Below are positions 6,825 through 10,986 of a stretch of 10,986 bases of DNA, piece by piece. Within the stretch, counting starts at the first letter, position 1, and each line of letters opens with the position of its first letter. The notes under the pieces were generated by a model, which ran no database searches, was not told the DNA's origin, and saw only the letters and a list, made by a program, of their open reading frames with translations. Source of the stretch: SKLM01 sp964450435 (GTDB lineage Bacteria; Chloroflexota; Anaerolineae; B4-G1); the NCBI GenBank assembly GCA_964450435.1, contig CAYVCX010000080.1, forward strand, positions 1 to 10,986, written 5' to 3'. The translations under genes were made by a program, and so were the position numbers.

Positions 6825-6853
6825 TTCACAGAGTTGTGATTCTGTTGTATACT
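6825..6853 (+). promoter_or_regulatory. Strong sigma70-like promoter before the broken regulator gene
   Basis: TTCACA (6825-6830) and TATACT (6848-6853) are separated by exactly 17 bases, and each matches the consensus at five of six positions. Transcription would begin near 6860, only a few bases before the ATG at 6866, so the message would be nearly leaderless; no Shine-Dalgarno is seen. Confidence 0.65.
6826..6839. promoter_or_regulatory. Inverted repeat over the -35 box, possible operator
   Basis: TCACA (6826-6830), four bases, then TGTGA (6835-6839) form a perfect inverted repeat that overlaps the -35 box of the regulator-relic promoter. Lrp/AsnC-type genes often control themselves, so an autoregulatory operator is plausible; the family cannot be told from the sequence alone. 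Confidence 0.35.
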
Positions 6854-6865
6854 ACGCCGTGAACC

Positions 6866-7368
6866 ATGGGGAGACAGCAAATCGATCGGACAGAACTCGT
6901 CCGCCTGGACCACCGGGGCAAGAAACACCCCAGTGCGACGGTCGGATGGCGTATCCGCACATCGCGGAACGAGTCAGCGTCTCAGAAGGCACGGTGCGCC
7001 GCCGCGTTTTGCGACCGCTTGACGGCGATATTATGCAGATCGTCACAGCCGTCGAGCCTCAGTACCGGGCCTGGGATGCACCCGCTATGGTCGCCGTCAA
7101 CGTTCAAGGAGGGAAAACCGACCCTTTCGCCAGCTAGATCGCTGTGTACCCGGAGGTCAGCTACCTCTCGATGGCCTCAGGTGAGTTCGGTCTCTTCGTG
7201 GAGGCCCACTGCAGGCGCCGAGAGCAGTTTCTCTCCTCTCTCCGTGACAGGCTGCAGCAGTTCCCGGGCCTTCTCCCTACGAGGGCCTTGATGGTTCTCA
7301 GGACGTACAAGCTTTCGTTTCGCTTGGGTGAGGCGATCGCCCCGAGCGAGGAACAGGAAGAACCGTAG
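6866..7368 (+). pseudogene. Broken Lrp/AsnC-family transcriptional regulator
   Basis: Pieced together, the frames give a typical regulator of about 165 residues: an N-terminus reading MGRQQIDRTELVRL, an AsnC-type helix-turn-helix (HIAERVSVSEGTVRRRV, MQIV after it) and a ligand-sensing RAM domain (AMVAVNVQGGK, then YPEVSYLSMASGEFGLFVEA and a VLRTYKLSFRL end). Two lesions break it. The first 14 or so codons are in one frame and the helix-turn-helix in another, so a frameshift lies near 6908-6940. A TAG at 7135-7137 then interrupts the RAM domain; the same frame continues with good homology directly after it and ends at 7368. The TAG is one base change from CAG (Gln). The promoter is still intact, which fits recent loss; sequencing error is the alternative. 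Intact relatives sense amino acids and control nearby metabolic genes, here possibly the divergent flavoprotein group or the ureohydrolase downstream. Confidence 0.8.
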
Positions 7369-7438
7369 GACGGAGAATACCACACCGCCCGTGCTGCGAT
7401 GCCGGCGGCTCCGTCCGCCGATCAGTATGAACACAAGC

Positions 7439-7570
7439 TCTAGGATAGAATGGCCACACGCCTGTATCGGGCTTCCGCTCACCCCCGACCCTGATGCTTT
7501 CTTCTTCGAGTTCGGGAAGCGTGGCATCCAAATCCACAAGCACGTCGAAGTCGACCGCGCCCTGGCCTAG
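7439..7570 (+). pseudogene. Short coding-looking tail of unknown identity before the ureohydrolase
   Basis: After the regulator relic, one plus-strand frame reads like protein (RIEWPHACIGLPL, PDPDAFFFEFGKRGIQIH) with G or C in most third positions, and stops at TAG 7568-7570, just before the ureohydrolase start. It has no start of its own that makes sense, so it may be the remnant of a decayed gene. I do not recognise the family, and chance is possible. Confidence 0.25.
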
Positions 7571-7577
7571 GAAGACT

Positions 7578-8468
7578 ATGGTCACACAAGACCTCTGGAG
7601 CGGGTTGGCCTGCGATTCCCCCGATGCTGCGGTAGGGGTCTTGGGGGTCCCCTTCGATGGCGCTGTCAGCTTCCGGCGCGGAGCGGCCTTCGCCCCGGCC
7701 AGACTTCGGGAGCTGAGCACCCACCTGTCTTGCTGTTCCGATGAGGGCAAACCCCTGCGCCTCGATGTCCGGGACTACGGCGATGTCCCGCTGGACCTCG
7801 AATGGCCCCGCTACTTTCAGGCCGTGGAGAAACGAGCAGCGGAGGTGCTGAAACACCCCCTGGCACTCTTCCTGGGCGGTGATCACTCGGTGACCATTCC
7901 TCTGATGCGAGCATTCGACCGAAGTGTGGACGGTGTCTTCGGCGTCGTGCACGTCGATGCCCACCCCGACCTATTCGACATCCACGACGGGCATCGCTGG
8001 TCACACGCCTGCACAGCGCGCCGGGCTTTGGAGTTGCAGGGATTGCAGGACCAGCACCTCGTCTTGGCAGGCCTCCGCTCCATCGCCGGGGAGGAATGGG
8101 ACTTTCTGCAGACCCACCCGGCCATACTCTCTCTCACGGCCCGCGATTGCTGGCTCCGTGGCATCCAGGCGATCGCCGAGGAAGTGGTGGACAGGCTGCA
8201 GGGCGTACGCGCCGTCTACCTCACTCTGGATATCGATAGCCTCGACCCGGCCTACGCTCCAGGCACGGGGTACCCGGAGGGTGGCGGGCTATCCACCCGG
8301 GAGTTGCTGGAATTGGTGCGAACAGTTTGCCGAGAGTTACCGGTGAGGGCCATGGACCTTGTGGAGGTGGCCCCGCCTCTCGACCACAATGACATCACGT
8401 CGTTTGCCGCTCTGAGCCTCATCTATGAGGTTTGGTCCGCAACCGAGAGGAGGCTGGCGGGAGAATGA
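7578..8468 (+). CDS. Agmatinase/arginase-family ureohydrolase
   Basis: A 296-residue member of the ureohydrolase superfamily, the normal length. These binuclear manganese enzymes hydrolyse guanidino or formimino groups, for example agmatine to putrescine and urea or arginine to ornithine and urea. All metal-binding motifs are present: GGDHS (residues 100-104, His103), DAHPD (127-131) and DIDSLDP (218-224), followed by PGTGYPEGGGLS and the terminal MDLVEVAPPLDHNDITS. An open frame extends upstream to 7494, but the ATG at 7578 is preferred: AGGA lies at 7569-7572 and the conserved N-terminal GVLGVPFDGAVSFRRG segment follows soon after. The metal site looks complete, so the enzyme is probably active. 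The substrate cannot be set between agmatine, arginine, guanidinobutyrate and others. It follows the regulator relic, which suggests former control by it. The second AOR gene lies 443 bases downstream. Confidence 0.92.
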   Translation: MVTQDLWSGLACDSPDAAVGVLGVPFDGAVSFRRGAAFAPARLRELSTHLSCCSDEGKPLRLDVRDYGDVPLDLEWPRYFQAVEKRAAEVLKHPLALFLGGDHSVTIPLMRAFDRSVDGVFGVVHVDAHPDLFDIHDGHRWSHACTARRALELQGLQDQHLVLAGLRSIAGEEWDFLQTHPAILSLTARDCWLRGIQAIAEEVVDRLQGVRAVYLTLDIDSLDPAYAPGTGYPEGGGLSTRELLELVRTVCRELPVRAMDLVEVAPPLDHNDITSFAALSLIYEVWSATERRLAGE

Positions 8469-8911
8469 CGTCTTCGGTGTGCATCTCGGGCAGACGGAAT
8501 CCCGTCCCTGTCTGGCGTCGCAGAACGTGATGCCGCGCACCTGCAGGCGGCCAATTCGAGAGCCCGGGTGGCACCGGACTGCCATTCCGCTGTGTACTGG
8601 CCTCGTGGGATCAACTGGCGAATGGTATGGGCCGAACCCAGCTCGATGACCTCAATCAGGAGATCATTCTCAAGACCAGGTTTCTCAGCCCGATGGGTGA
8701 CGGTGTTGGAGATGTGCTCGATCCCCGCAATGCTTCCCGTGGACGGGGACGTGATGGTCGCGAGGAGAGGGGCACCTCATCGGCCGCCCGCCTCGCGGCT
8801 GCCGCTCGCCCTTATGGGACTACAGCACGAAAGCCTTTAAAACACCCGCGAAGAAGCGCACACGGAGCTTGCGAGCGCTTCAGTCGCTGCTCGAATACAG
8901 GAGGGAGAAAA
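8469..8911. other. Gap without a convincing gene before the second AOR
   Basis: Frames are open on both strands across this stretch, including an in-frame extension of the AOR frame from 8627 and a minus-strand frame from about 8775 to 8423. None has a ribosome binding site plus recognised protein sequence. No strong promoter or terminator is seen. A weak TTATGG-N18-TTTAAA pair near 8811-8840 could start transcription of the AOR gene. Confidence 0.5.
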
Positions 8912-10795
8912 ATGACGCACGGCTGGGCAGGAAGGATTCTGCACGTCAACTTAACCACCGGGGTTCTGGAAATCGAGGAGCCCAATGAGACATTCTATCG
9001 GACATACCTGGGCGGGAGCGCTATGGGGACCTACTACCTGTTGAAGAACACCCCACCCGGCGCCAACCCGCTCGGGCCGGAGAACACCCTGTGCCTGATG
9101 ATTGGGCCCCTGACCGGCGCACCCGTCTCCGGGCAATCGCGCGTCTGTGCCACGGCCCGCTCGCCGGAGACTGGCCTGATCGGTGACTCCCAGGCAGGCG
9201 GCTTCTGGCCAGCGGAGCTCAAGTTTGCGGGCTTCGACGGCATCGTGGTGCAGGGAAAGGCAGAGCAACCCGTCTACCTCTGGATCCGGGACGGCGAAGC
9301 CGATCTTCGGGCCGCCGACCACCTGTGGGGTCGGTTCACCGCCGAGGTCGAGGATGCCATCCGCGAGGAACTCGACGACGAGCACGTCCGCGTGCTCCAG
9401 TGCGGCCCGGCCGCCGAACGAGGCGTTCGCTTCAGCGCTCTGATCAGCAACGCCAACCGGGCCAACGGCCGCACGGGCATGGGCGGAGTGATGGCCTCGA
9501 AGAACCTAAAGGCCATCGCCGTGCGCGGGAAGAGCTCGCCGGAGCTGGCCGATCCCGACGGTCTCAAGGACCTGGCCCGTTGGGGAGCGCAGAACTTCGA
9601 GAGCTCAGACGTATACACGCTCGGGCTGCACGGCACCGCCGACGTCGTCATGCCCCAGGACCAGGCCGGAGGGCTGCCCACGCGCAACTGGTCGAGCGGC
9701 ACCTTCGAGGGAGCCGGGGAAATCTGTGGCTCGACCATGAGCGAGACCATCCTCAAGAGGCGCGATACCTGCTATGGCTGCGTCGTCCGCTGCAAGCGCG
9801 AGGTGGAGGTGACCGAGGGCCGGTTCGCGGTCGAGCCCCGCTACGGTGGGCCCGAGTACGAGACCATCGCCACTATGGGCTCCTACTGCGGCGTCGACGA
9901 CCTCGAGGCAATCTCCCGCGCCAACCAGCTGTGCAACATGTACGGCATGGACACCATCTCGTGCGGCGCCACCATCGCCTGGGCCATGGACTGCTTCAAA
10001 AACGGGCTCCTCACCGCCGAGGATACCGACGGCTACGACCTACGGTTCGGCAACGCGGAGGCCCTGGTGGCTATGGTCGAGCGCATCGGCGAGCGGAAGG
10101 GGTTCGGCAGGGTGCTGGGGGAGGGATCCGCCCGCGCCGCCGAGACGTTGGGCCTGGGACAGGATCTCGTGGTGGCGGTCAAACGCCACGAGCTCCCCGC
10201 CCATATGCCCCAGGTCAAGCGCAGCCTGGCCTTGATCTACGCCGTCAATCCCTTCGGTGCGGACCACCAATCCAGCGAGCACGACGGCAGCTACAGATGG
10301 TACCCCAAGAGGATGGCGGAGTTGGATCTTCTCGATCCGCAGCCGTCGGGCGTGCTCAATGCCGAGAAGGTCCGCTACGCTATGTACACCCAACGGCTGT
10401 ATAGCCTTCTCGACACCCTGCCGGTCTGTCAGTTCGTCTTCGGTCCTTCGTGGCACCTCTACGGGCCGAGCCAGCTGGTGGAGGCAATGCGCACGGTTAC
10501 TGGATGGGATGTCAGTCTCTGGGAGCTGATGAAGATCGGCGAGCGACGGCTGAACCTGCTGCGCGCCTTCAACGCCCGCGAGGGAGTCGCTTCCGAGGCC
10601 GACTATGTACCACCCAAGCTGCTCGTCCCCCTCGAGGGCGGTTCCAGTGACGGCGTCGCAGTAGACGCCGAAGAGTTCGAGGAAGCCCGGCGGCTGTACT
10701 ACCAGATGTCCGGATGGGACGAAGACGGACGCCCGACGCGGGCCAAACTGGAGGAGCTGGCGCTGGGCTGGGTCGCCGATGCGTTGAAGCTGTAG
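8912..10795 (+). CDS. Tungsten-type aldehyde:ferredoxin oxidoreductase family protein (second copy)
   Basis: A 627-residue AOR-family enzyme, similar along its whole length to the first copy but clearly diverged. It begins GRILHVNLTTGVLEI. Cluster cysteines are Cys287, Cys290 and Cys294 (CYGCVVRC), with Cys506 (LPVC) the likely fourth ligand. The active-site-type motifs GPEYE (Glu315) and GADH (His452) are conserved. The pterin-binding region reads SGQSRVCATARSPETG, where the first copy has SGASRNAVGAKSPLTG, and the stretch after GADH also differs (QSSEHDG against IHSLHDI), so the two probably differ in substrate. The ATG at 8912 is fixed by AGGAGG (8899-8904) seven bases upstream and by the N-terminal consensus; the 95 open codons before it are not AOR-like. 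It is followed by a strong hairpin and nothing else on that strand. It may share a unit with the ureohydrolase, but the 443-base gap makes its own promoter more likely. Confidence 0.93.
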   Translation: MTHGWAGRILHVNLTTGVLEIEEPNETFYRTYLGGSAMGTYYLLKNTPPGANPLGPENTLCLMIGPLTGAPVSGQSRVCATARSPETGLIGDSQAGGFWPAELKFAGFDGIVVQGKAEQPVYLWIRDGEADLRAADHLWGRFTAEVEDAIREELDDEHVRVLQCGPAAERGVRFSALISNANRANGRTGMGGVMASKNLKAIAVRGKSSPELADPDGLKDLARWGAQNFESSDVYTLGLHGTADVVMPQDQAGGLPTRNWSSGTFEGAGEICGSTMSETILKRRDTCYGCVVRCKREVEVTEGRFAVEPRYGGPEYETIATMGSYCGVDDLEAISRANQLCNMYGMDTISCGATIAWAMDCFKNGLLTAEDTDGYDLRFGNAEALVAMVERIGERKGFGRVLGEGSARAAETLGLGQDLVVAVKRHELPAHMPQVKRSLALIYAVNPFGADHQSSEHDGSYRWYPKRMAELDLLDPQPSGVLNAEKVRYAMYTQRLYSLLDTLPVCQFVFGPSWHLYGPSQLVEAMRTVTGWDVSLWELMKIGERRLNLLRAFNAREGVASEADYVPPKLLVPLEGGSSDGVAVDAEEFEEARRLYYQMSGWDEDGRPTRAKLEELALGWVADALKL

Positions 10796-10813
10796 TTCGG
10801 AGATCATCCGAGT

Positions 10814-10848
10814 CGGGTCTGGGCCCCTGCGAGCGGGGCCCAGACTCG
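10814..10848 (+). terminator. Strong hairpin after the second AOR gene, terminator-like
   Basis: GTCTGGGCCCC (10817-10827) pairs perfectly with GGGGCCCAGAC (10835-10845) around a 7-base loop. Three further pairs, one of them G-T, extend the stem to 14 bp. It lies 18 bases after the stop. No T run follows (the sequence continues CCCTTGAG), so it may act by stem strength or as a 3'-end stabiliser. Confidence 0.6.
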
Positions 10849-10899
10849 TCCCTTGAGACATTCAGGCTTCAGAAGGAACACCTGGTGCCACAACCGCAT

Positions 10900-10986
10900 C
10901 TGTCATTCCGAGAAAACGCATGGTGCACGCGCCACTCAGGATGCGAGAAACTCGCAAGACTGTCATTCCGACCGCAGCGAAGCGGA
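10900..10986. repeat. Two copies of CTGTCATTCCGA, part of a dispersed-type repeat cut by the window edge
   Basis: CTGTCATTCCGA occurs at 10900-10911 and again at 10960-10971, 60 bases apart. The second copy runs on into CCGCAGCGAAGCGGA at the edge. A small perfect hairpin, GCGAG-AAA-CTCGC (10943-10955), lies between them. The sequence resembles noncoding repeats of the form GTCATTCCGAGCGCAGCGAGGAATC found in many copies in some bacterial genomes, including Chloroflexota. That comparison is from memory. Confidence 0.5.

Noticed and set aside
8423..8775. Minus-strand frame of about 117 codons with protein-like composition between the ureohydrolase and the second AOR
   Set aside because: It overlaps the end of the ureohydrolase gene, has no convincing start or ribosome binding site, and I recognise no family. 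A protein search of this frame would settle it.
8627..8911. Possible N-terminal extension of the second AOR
   Set aside because: AOR proteins begin at the RILHVNL-type segment, and AGGAGG sits right before the ATG at 8912. The upstream part is Arg-rich and unlike any AOR.

Overview
The window is GC-rich, densely coding bacterial DNA. The gene set suggests an anaerobic or facultatively anaerobic bacterium: two tungsten-type aldehyde:ferredoxin oxidoreductase (AOR) homologues, a cysteine-containing flavoprotein, a tethered cytochrome c and an Lrp/AsnC-type regulator relic. Together with a repeat of the GTCATTCCGA type at the right edge, this would fit Chloroflexota. That assignment is an impression, because no rRNA or marker protein is present.

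Layout. (1) Positions 1-637 hold the probable tail of an upstream gene, then a cold-shock-domain protein with an unusual acidic repeat arm, closed by a textbook rho-independent terminator. (2) Positions 638-4249, plus strand: a promoter-like site and a possibly folded leader, a FabF-type beta-ketoacyl-ACP synthase, and, after 166 bases and a perfect Shine-Dalgarno, the first AOR homologue (633 aa). (3) Positions 4341-6270, minus strand and convergent with the AOR gene: a flavodoxin-fold FMN/Fe-S-type reductase, a monoheme cytochrome c lipoprotein and a CPBP-family membrane protease. The first and third of these have well-supported TTG starts. (4) Positions 6271-7570: a divergent control region, then a broken Lrp/AsnC-family regulator (one frameshift plus one in-frame amber stop) that still has a good sigma70-like promoter, then a short coding-looking tail of unknown identity. 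(5) Positions 7578-10795, plus strand: an agmatinase/arginase-family ureohydrolase, a 443-base gap with no convincing gene, and the second AOR homologue (627 aa), followed by a strong hairpin. (6) From 10,900 to the edge: a partial dispersed-type repeat.

How the genes may work together. The AOR homologues have all the cysteines expected for the [4Fe-4S] cluster and the conserved Glu and His of the active site. They probably oxidise aldehydes to acids, or reduce acids, using low-potential electrons. The flavoprotein and the cytochrome are plausible redox neighbours, but nothing in the sequence ties them to the AORs directly. The ureohydrolase and the regulator relic suggest amino-acid or polyamine catabolism, whose aldehyde intermediates could be AOR substrates. 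This link is inference. No clearly new multi-gene system is visible. The most unusual items are the acidic-repeat cold-shock protein, the regulator decay next to intact neighbours, the variant Cys pattern of the flavoprotein and the possible structured leader before the ketosynthase.
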